Shown here: piece by piece, positions 45,544-56,373 of the stretch
Layout: every line of letters starts with the position of its first letter
Numbering within the stretch: the first letter of the stretch is position 1
Assembly: GCA_039566865.1 (NCBI GenBank)
Contig: CM076944.1
Location: forward strand, 16,266,501-16,330,500
Reading direction: 5' to 3'
Source: Aurelia coerulea
Lineage: Eukaryota; Cnidaria; Scyphozoa; Semaeostomeae; Ulmaridae
Length of the DNA stretch: 64,000 nt
The notes under the pieces: model-generated
Databases searched by the model: none
The model's input: only the letters and a program-made list of their open reading frames with translations
Told to the model about the DNA's origin: nothing
Made by a program: the position numbers and the translations under genes

Positions 45544-46507
45544 CCGGGTGTCCCAAAAAAAAGGTAACAGATTTGATTGGGGCTAGCGATAAGAATTTAA
45601 GTTGAATCGACCCCTAATAAATTTTGAAGTACTCTTAGATAGTTAACTTGAAGATTGATACCTTATTTGTTGATATTAGTGCATCAAGAGTTGGAATATT
45701 AATCTTGAAAGTCCAAATTTGCCTCCTACCCGAAACCAGAGCTTTTGGGGTTTGGCCTAAGATGTTAACTCGCTGTGCTGTGGAATCTCCTCAATCATAG
45801 CCAAGTACAAACAAGAAACCTCGTGCTTAGGAACACATTTTAGTGGAAATCTGACTTTGACGTTCACAATCAGATTCAAGAATTTAGCCCCGAAGAGACC
45901 CCTTTCTTGATTCTACAAAAACTTTGAATTACACCTGCCTGAGAAAAGTTCTTCATCAGCGAAATAAGTCCCGTAGGCTTTAACACATAGACCATCTTGC
46001 AATCTTCATTGCTTGAATGAAATTTTTTTGCATCATCTCTCACGAAATTATTACGAAACAAGCAATCGTATATACCCAAGGGAACATGAAAAATGCTCAT
46101 TCGTGCTTGGCTTGGTGTACTTTAGTAAATGCATTTTGACTGGAGAAAAATATTCCTTGGTGACTATATTCATTAATTTGTTTGTTAGTTTTCAGTTTTT
46201 TACGTTCTTTTCAAACGGGTACCCAAAGAACCGATCCTTGTCCAAAAATGTCTTTGACTGAGGAGATTCCCCTAACCAGCGCGTTAGCAGTTTAGGCCAA
46301 AACCCAAAAGCTCTGGTTTGTAGATGGACGCAAATTTTGGATTTCGAGATTAATATTTCAACTCTTGATGCACCAATATCTTCAAACGAGGTATTAAACT
46401 TCAAGTTAACTATCGAAGAGTACTCCAAAACTTATTTGGGATCGATTCGACTTATACTCTCATCGCTAGTTCTCATCAATTCTGTTACCTTTTTTTGGGA
46501 CACCCGG
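45544..46507. mobile_element. TA-target foldback, CCGGGTGTCCC termini
   Basis: 964 bp with TA at 45542-45543 and 46508-46509. The ends CCGGGTGTCCCAAAAAAAAG and their mirror lead into arms that pair imperfectly for about 190 bp. GAAACCAGAGC...TGGCCTA at 45732-45759 lies 188 bp from the end, the same offset as the related block in the 22046 family. It inserted at the last bases of an older repeat end (TGCGGGTTTTTACTGTA). Frames inside are mirrored and not genes. Confidence 0.87.
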
Positions 46508-46802
46508 TATAGCAACACATAAATTCGCGTATCGAACATGATGACTGAGGGAAACAAAAGACGGATTAGGGCCTCAAAACTGATGCGCCAAGCAGCGAAA
46601 ATATTGGAGCAGAAGAGTGTGTCACCATCGACGAACAGAAAGAGTAGAGAGGATAGCCCCGGAGGAGGGTACATGACTTGAGGATGGACGGGGGTCTGCC
46701 GCCCGGTTTTCAGAAAACTACCCTCTTCTAATTACCGAAACTTGCTTTAATACCCACTTCTATGATGAATTTTGGCGGAAAACTGCCCATTTTAACCATT
46801 TT

Positions 46803-48524
46803 TTGCGAATTTCAGCGAAACCCCACCCATGTTTATGGAAAATCAATCAAATAATTTTGAAACTGATTGATACTCATCAAGATAGAGTAAGGGAAATTGT
46901 AATTAGTGAAAAATCTGGACTAAGTATCAACAGTGCCAAGATTGCTATGGAAACGAAGCCTAAATCATCGAAGGATAATACGTCATCGACACAAAAACAA
47001 CAACAATTCCCAAAAAGACAAGAAAGTTGACCAGCAAAGTGGATCGACACATAAACAATTCCCTAAAGACAAGAAAGTTGACCAGCAAAGTGGATCGACA
47101 CATAAACAATTCCCAAAAGACAAGAAAGTTGACCAGCAAAGTGGATCGACACATAAACAATTCCATAAAGACAAGAAAGTTGACCAGCAAAGTGGATCAA
47201 CACATAAACAATTCCCTAAAGACAAGAAAGTTGACCAGCAAAGTGGATCGACACATAAACAATTCCCCCAGCAAAGTGGATCGACACATAAACAATCCCC
47301 CCAGCAAAGTGGATCGACACATAAACAATTCCCTAAAGACAAGAAAGTTGACCAGCAAAGTGGATCGACACATAAACAACTCCCTAAAGACAAGAAAGTT
47401 GACCAGCAAAGTGGATCGACACATAAACAATTCCCTAAAGACAAGAAAGTTGACCAGCAAAGTGGATCGACACATAAACAACTCCCTAAAGACAAGAAAG
47501 TTGACCAGCAAAGTGGATCGACACATAAACAATTCCCCCAGCAAAGTGGATCGACACATAAACAATCCCCCCAGCAAAGTGGATCGACACATAAACAATT
47601 CCCTAAAGACAAGAAAGTTGACCAGCAAAGTGGATCGACACATAAACAACTCCCTAAAGACAAGAAAGTTGACCAGCAAAGTGGATCGACACATAAACAA
47701 TTCCCTAAAGACAAGAAAGTTGACCAGCAAAGTGGATCGACGTATAAACAATTCCCTAAAGACAAGAAAGTTGACCAGCAAAGTGGATCGACACATAAAC
47801 AACTCCCTAAAGACAAGAAAGTTGACCAGCAAAGTGGATCGACGTATAAACAATTCCCTAAAGACAAGAAAGTTGACCAGCAAAGTGGATCGACACATAA
47901 ACAATTCCCTAAAGACAAGAAAGTTGACCAGCAAAGTGGAACGCACGAAGCAGTTGAAAGTAATTCAAAGGATGATTCAGTCACATCGATGGAGGATGAA
48001 AGCCAAAAATCAAAGATGGTTAGTAATAAAACAAGGAAAAGTGTTATTGTCATTGGAGACTCCCTTTTGAATGGGATTGACGATCGAGGTCTATGTAAAC
48101 ATCACAACGTCAAGGTTCGTCCGCATCCCGGTGCAACAACTAGAGATATTGCGGACCATGTGAAACCAGTAGCCAGAAGAAATCCAGATATGGTGATAAT
48201 ACATTGTGGTACCAATGATTTGACCAACGATGTCGATACCACGAAGCACCTTAAAGAAGTTTTTCAAATCCTAAAAGAAGAAACGCCACACTCAAAGATT
48301 GTTATGTCAGCTGCCATAATGCGAAGGGACCGACAAAGAATGACAAAGAAAATAGAAGAACTTAATTGTAAAATCAAAGCGTTGTGTGTCGAGCAGACGT
48401 TCGATTTCTTCAATAATTCAAACGTAGATAATTCTTGTTCGGGACAAAAGGTTTGCACTTAAATCTTAGAGGCAATGCTGCCTTTGCAAAAAATCTTCTG
48501 CAAGTAATAAATCGCCAAGACTGA
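46803..48524 (+). pseudogene. LINE ORF1: 17-residue repeats plus SGNH esterase
   Basis: The N-terminal part (frame from 46803) leads after a frameshift near 47015 into the long frame 46933-48462. That frame has about 20 units of KDKKVDQQSGSTHKQFP (four shortened to 11 residues), then an SGNH/GDSL hydrolase fold with IGDSLL near residue 375 and HCGTND near 425. The final block with the catalytic histidine (LHLN) is displaced by a second frameshift near 48445 and ends at 48522-48524. Esterase-type ORF1 proteins are known from the CR1 clade and are thought to bind RNA or membranes. The hydrophilic repeat is a linker-like expansion, apparently unusual. Confidence 0.85.
47015..47945. repeat. 51-bp minisatellite inside ORF1
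   Basis: About 20 copies of a 51-bp unit (AAAGTTGACCAGCAAAGTGG core), four of them shortened to 33 bp. A higher-order period of 270 bp (two short plus four full units) is repeated, visible from the paired CCCCCAGCAAAGTGG at about 47266 and 47536. The unit lacks stop codons in several frames, so long frames appear in two plus-strand and two minus-strand readings; only the frame joined to the esterase is meaningful. Confidence 0.95.
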
Positions 48525-49242
48525 AGCGACAAGTCCTCTCCTCCAAATGTTATGTTAAAAGAGCGAGATGACACTGGGAACGATTCTGAATGCAGTACCA
48601 CATATCATAATACTTTATATCCAATCCAGAATCCTGATGCTGGGTATGAACAGGAAGAAGCATTTTTTGGTGCTCAAATCAGAGATCTGCGGATAAAATA
48701 CCCCAAAAATGTTGTGATCAGTTACTTGAACATTAATTCGATACGAAATAAATTTGTGAACTTTTCTAGTATTATCGAGAATCACGTTGATGTCTTAGTA
48801 ATTGCTGAGACGAAATTAGATGGAACATTTGAAAATCGCCAGTTTCATACACCTGGATTTAAACAGCCTTATAGGCTAGATGTATCGAGAAACTCAAGGG
48901 GGTTATTAGTTTATGTCAATGACCAAATACCTAGCAGATTATTAACAGGGATAGATCTTCCTTGTGATATCCAAGTACTACCAATCGAGCTCAACCTTAA
49001 AGTGCTTATGCAACCAAATAATCAATCTTTTATTTTATTGTTAAAATTGAAGACCATATCGTCCACATGAATATTCAAAAAACCAAATTCAAATATCTTA
49101 CTCCAAAGTATTTTTATAAGCGTTCAAAGTTGCATCATTCAGTCATTTGCGTGCGACAAAAATTTTTCTCTTGTGACGTCATAAGTAGTAGGCACCAGTC
49201 TTTACGAGTCACGAAACACACAGCGAACATTTAGTATTCAAC

Positions 49243-49494
49243 ATGGCGAGTGGCATGCCGAAGAGACATGACGGTGGGAAATGCTGTGTTGCGGGTGGAG
49301 TAAACGGGGAGAGCTGTGGAAACAGCCAACATGTTCCAGATAGATCAATTCATCATTTTCCTGATCGAGAAAAAGAGCTACAGAGATACATACAGTGGAT
49401 ACGCTTCGTTCGGCGGCATAGGCCTAAGTTGTTTCCTGGAAATAGGACAAGCGACCGCGGCTTGATGCAGTCAACTATTAAGTCAGTTTCTTAG
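49243..49494 (+). pseudogene. THAP-like domain fragment in the Kolobok-like element
   Basis: An 83-residue frame starts ATG in a favourable AACATGG context, just inside the element's inner inverted repeat. KCCVAGGVNGESC and SIHHFPDREKELQRYIQWIRFVRRH resemble the first half of a THAP zinc-finger domain: cysteines, an HxFP segment and a W-containing helix. The closing C..H pair is not found in this frame, and no transposase catalytic region follows. I read it as the surviving N-terminus of a transposase. A captured host exon is a less likely alternative. Confidence 0.5.
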
Positions 49495-49539
49495 TGGCAT
49501 GCTTTCAATGACTGACATTGAATGAATTTATATGATGAA

Positions 49540-50088
49540 TTTATAACTTGTATTTTCATTCATTTCATTTTTTATTCATTTCTTCATTATTTAACGTTGG
49601 TTTACAATAGTATAAATAAATACTAATTAAGACCAACCTACATACATAAATACTTAAAATCTAAAAAAATCAACTAGTACCACATCCTGTTTTGTTATTG
49701 GCATATTCTGCAGGTCACCTTCCAAAGGAAACTTCCCCTGAAAGATAAAGACTCAACTCCATAAGATGTTGTCTTTGCCTTTGGAAGTATGCAAAGATTT
49801 TCTTTTCTCAGGTCATAGGCCACATATTTCTTCTCATGAAATTCCCATACAATCGATGGATTCATATTATTCAATGACAAGTACATTTCAGTCATCAATT
49901 TTCGCAAATTTTTAACGTGGATGGTGAAACTGTTACTGCGAGCGAGTAACGATTGAAACGAAGATTCGTAGTCATTATGGAGGACCTTAATGCACGTTTA
50001 TGCGCGCGATCTATTTTTTTGTTTGCACCTTTATTACAGAATAGCCATATCAAAGGGCAATAACTGAAATTCGATAGATAGAATGTAT
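49540..50088 (-). pseudogene. 5'-truncated LINE inside the Kolobok-like element
   Basis: On the minus strand: YCPLIWLFCN with KRALR (about 50075-49985), then, after a frameshift, LRKLMTEMYLSLN and SFRGSFLW (49695-49907), then a 3' untranslated part with GTTGGTCTTAATTAGT and a tail of ATGAA-like repeats near 49540-49590. It is a third relative of the CR1/L2-like group here, keeping only the C-terminal end. Its 5' edge abuts the 142-bp repeat exactly. Confidence 0.85.
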
Positions 50089-50230
50089 GTGAAAAGCTAA
50101 GTTCAGTTTTCTATGGCTAGAATGATCTATTCCTACTGCCAAAGGACCAACTATACCTGTCTGCATACTAAGTGAATGAAGGGAGGTCAAACATACACCA
50201 GGCCCAAAATATCTTGTACTCAAACTGCGA
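50089..50230. repeat. 142-bp repeat, copy 1
   Basis: Begins GTGAAAAGCTAAGT and ends CAAACTGCGA. Ungapped and different at only a few bases from 51445-51586. It has no terminal inverted repeat. On the minus strand both copies are open across their length, but no domain is recognised. Confidence 0.9.
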
Positions 50231-51444
50231 AAAGCAACAGAAATAGTTTGTACTTCGAATTCATTTTTTAGAAAATACTAAAAATGCAGTTTTTCTCATA
50301 TTTAAACTTTGTTACTATTACTCTGACGCATTTGATTAAATTTGACAAACTTTTTAGGGTCCATGATAATGGATGACAGATTGTTAGAAGCCACATAGGC
50401 CCATCAAACTCAATTGGATCGTAAACGATCAACATATTTACGTTGCAATGCAAGGAAGAAGATCTTCGATCTCTCAGATCCTCGTTTAAAGTGACCCAAC
50501 ATAACTGAAGCTTAGCTCGATTCATATGACGACATTTTGACTGAGAACGATCGAAGCGCAATGCAAATTGTTCACGATTTTCCCATGTGGCCTAAATAAC
50601 TTCCGACAGTGCAATTCAGTTGGCTACTACTTATGACGTCATTAACAAGTTCAACATTTTGCAACAGGTACTTGTTTTTATGCGCGGATGTTTCACACTT
50701 CCTGGTGGCAGAAATTTGTGAAAGTGTGACCAAAATGATCAGGAAAGGTCAAATTTTCTAAAATTGGTGTTACCTCATTTTTGATAATTTGGTTGCATAA
50801 GCACTTTAAGAAAACAAAATGGTTATTACTCCCAGCATATAGACCACCTTCTCAGAATGATAAGTATTTTCTATACCACCTGGAGCGAATTATAGACTTT
50901 CACACAAAGTCGATAGAAAACATGTTGATATTTGGTGATCTTAATATGGAGGTATCTGAACCTGCAATGCAGTTATTATTTCAGCAATATTCATTATTTA
51001 GTATGATTAGATCACCCACATGTTTCAAAAGTTCACAAGGCAAATGTATTGATCTTATGTTAACTAATAGCAAATACAGCTTTTTTGGGAGCCAAACATT
51101 CGAAACGGGATTCAGTGATTTCCATCATATGATTTATACTATACTAAAAACAACTTATACCAAGCTTCCACCAAAGATTATAAAATATCGGGACTACAAA
51201 AAATTTTCCGAGACAGATTTCCTTACAGACCTCTCGAGTGCTATTTGTTCAAAAATTCCTGATAATTATAACGAATTTGAAGGACTAGTTGAAACATTAT
51301 TAGACAATCACGCACCATACAAAAAGGCAACCATTAGAGGCAATAATAAACCACATGTCTCGAAAGGGATGAAAAAAGAAATCATGTGTAGAACTCGGTT
51401 CAAAAAGATCGCCAACAAAACGCATAGGAGGAAGATATTCGTAG

Positions 51445-51586
51445 GTGAAAAGCTAAGTTTAGTTTTCTATGGCTAGAATGATCTATTCCTACTGCCAAAG
51501 GACCAACTATACCTGTCTGCATACTAAGTGAATGAAGGGAGGTCAAACATACACCAGGCCCAAAATATTTTGTAATCAAACTGCGA
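51445..51586. repeat. 142-bp repeat, copy 2, in ORF2
   Basis: Same unit as 50089-50230, inserted between the endonuclease and RT of ORF2. GATATTCGTA before it and GATATTTTGTA after it may be a diverged target duplication of about 10 bp; the ORF2 frame resumes at the second copy. The near identity of the two copies, 1.2 kb apart, points to a recent common event. Confidence 0.88.
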
Positions 51587-53637
51587 TATTTTGTAATAAG
51601 AGGCAAAGGAATAAAATTGTTAAACTAAACAAAGTTGCAAAGAAGAGATATTTTCGAAGTTTAGATCCCGCAACTATTGGTGATGATAAACGTTTCTGGA
51701 AAACTTTTAAGCCGTTATTTTCCAGCAAATCAGCAAATATTCAAGAGAAGATCATTCTCGTTGAAAATGGTTCAAGAATCACCTGTGACAAACAAATAGC
51801 AGAATGTTTTAACGAGTACTTTGTTAATATCACTGCTACACTACCTATTGAGGCTCCTGTGACCCCACCATCATATGTCCCTTTGCAGGACCCTGTTTTG
51901 AATGCCATCAAGAAATACGACAACCACCCTAGTGTATTATTGATTAGAAATAATGTTGTAAATAACGAGACGTTTGAGCTTCATCCTGTTAGCCCTAATG
52001 ATGTTTGGAATGAAATTAGGCAGCTAGATAATTCGAAGAAAACGAGTGGATGTATTTCAGTTGACATTCTTAAATTAATATCCGGATTGTGTCACATCGA
52101 GATTACTAAATATTTCAACACGATGCTATTCACTAGTGAGTTCCCCGACCCCCTTAAGGCCGTCGATGTATCATCGTTATACAAAAGTTCTGAATCCACC
52201 TGTAAAGTAAAGTATAGACCAATTAGTGTAGCAACAGCGATGTCCAAAGTCTTTGAGCGTTTGATAGCTAAACAGATCAATTCTTTTGTGACTGCAGAGA
52301 TATCAAATCTATTATGTGCTTATAGAAAAGGACATAGTGCACAACATGCCCTGATTCGGCTTATTGAAACTATTCGCAAGACATTAGATAAGAAAGGTGT
52401 TGCTGGTATGATTTTGATGGACTTGACTTATCAAAGGCATTCGATTGCATGCCCCATGATTTACTTATTGCTAAATTAAGTGCGTATGGTTTTGATCTGC
52501 AGGGTCTCAGATTGATAGCAAATTACCTCTCAGATAGAAAGCAGAGAGTAAAGGTTGGCTCAATATATAGTGACTGGTTACAAACAAAAACTGGTGTCCC
52601 CCAGGGCTCTGTGCTAGGGCCACTACTATTCAATATTTTTCTCAATGACTTCATCTACATCGTCGAACATTCGGAGGTGTGCAATTTTGCTGATGATAAC
52701 ACCATTTTTTCTTGTGATGACACTTTTGAAAGTGTGGCTTCAAACCTAGAAGAAGATATGTCTCAAGCGATCTCTTGGTTCAAAACTAATCAAATGGTAG
52801 CCAATCCATCAAAATTCCAAGTTATGCTACTCGGTTTGAAGACAAATGAAAATATTGTTCTCGATATTGGAAATGTATCTGTTGATATTGTCAGTAGTGT
52901 TAAATTATTGGGGATTACCATAGACTCGAGACTAAAATTCGACCAACATGTGGCAAAATTATGTCAAAAAGCAAACAACAAGATCAGTGCCTTCTCTAGA
53001 GTCTCAAATTATTTAGATGAGAGACAATCTCTTTTACTGTACAACTCATTCATAATGTCTCAGTTTAATTATTGTCCGTTGATATGGATGTTTTGCGGAA
53101 AGGTTGCGAATAATGATCTCAATCGCACCCATAAGAGAGCGATTCGAATTCTCTTCAACGATTTTATATCTTCTTTTGATGAGTTGTTACAGAGAGGAAA
53201 GGAGTGCACTATTCATCAAAAGAACTTGCAAAAGTTAATGCTCGAGGTTTATAGCAGTTTAACACAACAAAACCCTTCTTTTTTGTGGGATATGTTCCAT
53301 GAAAAGGACAATAATTACAATCTACGATCAAAGAATCTGTTGATGTGGCCTCAAACTAAAACAACTACTTATAGCAACGATAGTTTATCTTTTCGTGATA
53401 GCATATTATGGAATTCCCTGCCCAATGATACAAAAATTGCCACCTCCGTCTGTTCTTTTAAGTCATGCATAAAAAAATGGATTGGAGAGACTTGCCGTTG
53501 CAAAATTTGTAAATAGGGTATTTTAGGGTATTTTCGTTTCTTATCATGAACTGTAATTTATTTTGTTTTTGTAAATAGTTGGTCTTTATTAGTTCTTGAA
53601 GTAGAGCTATTTTTAATAACCAACTTTAAAGAATGTT

Positions 53638-53640
<3 letters not shown>

Positions 53641-53668
<28 letters not shown>

Positions 53669-53698
53669 TTAATAATTAATAATAATAATAATAATAAA
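53641..53698. repeat. AAT microsatellite at the LINE 3' end
   Basis: ATA/AAT triplets with small interruptions directly after the LINE 3' untranslated region. Short tandem repeats at the 3' end are usual for CR1/L2-type elements. Confidence 0.9.
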
Positions 53699-54377
53699 AG
53701 CCCATGTTTGAAGAATGAGATCATGCACGTAGCTTGCCTCAAATTAATAGAATATCTATCTGCAATTGCAATGCTCGATTTACTTCATATCAAAATGGCT
53801 GTAGCCTAATAACGAGCCCACTTAATGAAGCAGACCAGATTTCTTGATATGTATCAGAACTATTACATTAGATGTAGCGAGAGTCCAAAGATGTAGGGAA
53901 CCGTGGGCACTGGTGGCACGTGCCCCGAAGATTGTGCAACAAACCAAAAGGTGCCATTTTTGTCTCAGGATGTGCCCTATTTAAAGACCAATGCGGACAG
54001 AACGTATTTTAATTATGCTAGTATTTACTTATTGATTAAGTTATGTTTACTTCTCACTTTGTTTCATTGCGAAAGAAATCGGATATCTATCACCATTCAT
54101 ACTATTTTCTTCTATGTATCACATTCTTACCGTCAAAAATCTGATGTATCTTCTTACGAAAAAAGTGGCATTGAAATGCCGTGCCCCTCCAAGTATAAGA
54201 TTTTTGCTACTGCCCTAAGTGAAACTAAAGGATAGCCGACAATATTGAAAAATTGTATACTTTATCCTCACAAGAGTTGCCACTATAACAGTGCTATACT
54301 TGTTTCTGTAGATTTTTCAAACAGTAAGGGCAGTGTGCCAGGTCAGAGAGGTCAAATTTTGAAGATTGCCTTGTAAT
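53699..54377. other. Interval without supported genes
   Basis: A 110-residue frame at 53903-54235 has no recognisable domain and low-complexity hydrophobic parts. No element boundary is seen before the SINE. Confidence 0.4.
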
Positions 54378-54597
54378 GAGTGGCCGAGCGGCTTAATCAG
54401 TTTCCGTCAGGAGACTGAAGTTAAGCTCGGTCGAGTGAGGTCAAACTCTGGATGGGTGACCTCGGAGGCTTGGCTTCGCAACTCACCTCGCCGTCCTTCG
54501 GAAGGGACGTTAAACTAGGGGTCCCGTGCCTGGATGCGGCATGCACAGTGGGCTTGAATTAGCTTTAAGTAGCTAGAAATACTTCCTGCCCACTCTA
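54378..54597 (+). mobile_element. tRNA/5S-like SINE, plus-strand copy
   Basis: Order: TGGCCGAGCGG (A box, 54381-54391); about 30 nt later a 45-nt stretch from GAAGTTAAGC to GGATGGGTGACC that aligns without gaps to the 5S rRNA internal control region (my count is 31 of 45 identities against the animal consensus as I recall it); CCTTCGGAAGGGACGTTAAA; then CTTCCTGCCCACTC and an AT-rich tail. The copy at 23303-23533 is the same in the other orientation, with about 90 percent identity by eye. Confidence 0.87.
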
Positions 54598-55068
54598 AAT
54601 AAATTACTGAAAAACAAATGAGTTGGCAGCTCCATTATTGTTAGGAGCAAGTAGTTAATTAGCCTTAATGAGGAAATGTGAATTGGCAACTACGCCAAAA
54701 TTCATCGTTCGCCCAAATATATCAGAATTGTTTTGATTGTATACATTAACAATGCCTATAAATATCTCAGATGCTTCGCTGATTGTTTCGATTGTGCGCA
54801 CAAATAATGCCCATTGTTACAACATTCCTGATTCCTATGTACCTATATATATGTCTATATAGGTCTATTCCTTCCGGTTGGAGCAAAAGCCCCTCCATAA
54901 TGTTTTCATTCTTCAAACATAAAAATCTTCATCGCAGTGGTGCAGCCAAGCTACAGGTGTACGAGTGGGGGTTGTATTGGGGTTTCAGAAACCGTAAAAC
55001 TGCCAAAATATTTTAGAAAAACCGCGAAAGCGCCTTTGAATTCACCAAAAAAATGTCATAACATCTCT

Positions 55069-55186
55069 CAACATCATAACATCATAACATCATAACATCA
55101 TAACATCATAACATCATAACATCATAACATCATAACATCATAACATCATAACATCATAACATCATAACATCATAACGTCATAACAT
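55069..55186. repeat. 8-bp microsatellite (ATCATAAC)n
   Basis: About 14 nearly perfect tandem copies of an 8-bp unit, with one ACG variant near the right end. Confidence 0.95.
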
Positions 55187-55766
55187 CTCTGCATGCCTCA
55201 CTTCGGTTCTATGATGGCCTCGTTATCGTTTTTGCGAGCCAAAAACTAATGACAGTGCCTCAAATCCGCTGGTAAATGAAAATTAGTGGGATTTTCCACA
55301 AAATTATATTGTACTGGATAATAAACCTTTTAGCTATTCTAAAAAAAAACCCTGGATCGAGCGTTATTTTCATACGTTTTATACGCGAGGTTCGATCGAG
55401 TGGCATCAGAGTTATTGTGCACATTCGAAATTTAATAAAATGTTAGAAAAATCGTTCGATTCTGATTCTTTTGAGAATAGCTAAAGGTCTATTATTCATT
55501 GCATTATCTTCTTTTTATTGGAAATAAGATCTCAAAAGCGATTTCCCTTTTGTCTTTGACACAGCTCCACCTCTGTTCGAATTCATGACATGAGATAAGA
55601 CAGAAAGTTAATTAATGAATCATAAAAAAGTTATTGTAAACTGTTCACGCATCATCATTCAGAATGAAAAACTGTCTCTCAACGTCCAATGGCTCATTTG
55701 GAATCACATGCAGCAAAAAACATGGACCCCATATTTTCATCTCATCTTCTAATAGCATTAACCGTA

Positions 55767-55996
55767 CCGTAGAAGCTCTATTAAGCCCCCTCTCTATAAA
55801 GCCCCTTCTCCAATAAGCCCCTCCCCCTTCAGACATTATGTCAAATAAGCCCCACTCTCTAGCCCCCTGCCCCACTTATATAAAATTCCAGAAACTACCA
55901 AAGATGTTTCCACCTATTTAGCTAAACAAGTTTGCATGTTACTTTTTACCTGGTTTGGGATAAATGATAAGCCCCTAGGGCCGGAGCTTTTTACTG
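55767..55996. mobile_element. TA-target MITE rich in TAAGCCCC
   Basis: The left end CCGTAGAAGCTC and right end CAGTAAAAAGCTC (read inward) are similar, with TA outside both (55765-55766, 55997-55998). The 230-bp interior repeats AAGCCCC several times. A related end (GCGGGTTTTTACTGTA) occurs near 15770 and 45543. The minus-strand frame at 55645-55875 is not a gene. Confidence 0.55.
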
Positions 55997-56231
55997 TATA
56001 CCATACAGCTTCTTGGCATGGAATAAGATACAGAACTTGCCCACATTTCTGCGATTCAACTGATCATCAATCTCGTTTTCTAAATTCATATGAATTATTA
56101 CAATAATACATGTTAAATCTACATGTATTTATTCTAGTTATTCATTCTTGACCTGTTATTTTTCTGAAAGACTCGCAACTTGTGTTCGTTCTTCTTCTTA
56201 CTACTATCTTCATTTTGGCCGGTGCTCATCC

Positions 56232-56373
56232 GTATTCACCTGTATTCACCTGTGTTCATCTGTGTTCATCTGTGTTCATCTGTGTTCATCTGTGTTCACA
56301 TGTGTTCACCTGTGTTCACCTGTGTTCATCTGTGTTCACCTGTGTTCATCTGTGTTCATCTGTGTTCATCTGT
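56232..56373. repeat. 10-bp tandem repeat (TGTGTTCATC)n
   Basis: About 14 units of TGTGTTCAYC. Because 10 is not a multiple of 3, all three forward frames read the same cyclic peptide and stay open; they are not genes. The array ends just where the gypsy pol sequence begins. Confidence 0.95.

Larger units (their letters stand above)
49001..50805. mobile_element. Kolobok-like DNA transposon inside LINE ORF2
   Basis: 1805 bp with exact TTAA at both flanks (48997-49000, 50806-50809). The ends AGTGCTTATGCAACCAAATA and AGTGCTTATGCAACCAAATT (read inward) are nearly identical. Removing it leaves the ORF2 endonuclease frame continuous. A further inverted pair with TGACGTCATAAGTAGTAG lies inside at 49174 and 50634. 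It carries a THAP-like fragment. TTAA targeting with a THAP domain points to Kolobok; P elements, which also have THAP, make 8-bp duplications. It is itself interrupted by a LINE fragment. Confidence 0.8.
48552..53516 (+). pseudogene. LINE ORF2: endonuclease and reverse transcriptase, broken
   Basis: The AP-type endonuclease starts near 48690 (ISYLNINSIRNKF, IAETKLD) and is interrupted at 48997 by the Kolobok-like element. It resumes in frame at 50810 (YRPPSQND, FGDLNME, FSDFHHM). After the 142-bp insert the RT begins (RPISVATAMSKVFERL), then a frameshift near 52430, then GVPQGSVLGPLLFNIFLNDF, the catalytic FADD at 52686-52697, and a CPLIWMFCG thumb region to the stop at 53514-53516. It would nick target DNA and copy its RNA there; here it is inactive. 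Confidence 0.9.
46510..53698 (+). mobile_element. CR1/L2-like LINE with esterase ORF1
   Basis: A nearly full-length non-LTR retrotransposon: probable 5' leader, ORF1 (about 46803-48524), ORF2 (about 48552-53516) and a 3' end in AAT triplets (53641-53698). ORF1 carries a tandem 17-residue repeat and an SGNH esterase domain; ORF2 carries an endonuclease and a reverse transcriptase. It is interrupted by the Kolobok-like element (49001-50805) and by a 142-bp repeat (51445-51586), and it has at least three frameshifts. The 5' boundary is a guess. Confidence 0.88.

Noticed and set aside
47015..47945. CRISPR-like regular array
   Set aside because: Units are contiguous with no unique spacers, in a eukaryotic LINE coding region; it is a minisatellite.
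47197..47946. Long minus-strand frames over the 51-bp array
   Set aside because: They arise because the repeat unit lacks stops in several frames; only the plus frame joined to the esterase domain has domain support.
54378..54470. A true tRNA gene
   Set aside because: Only the A box matches; no cloverleaf or proper B box follows, and a dispersed second copy shows it is a SINE.
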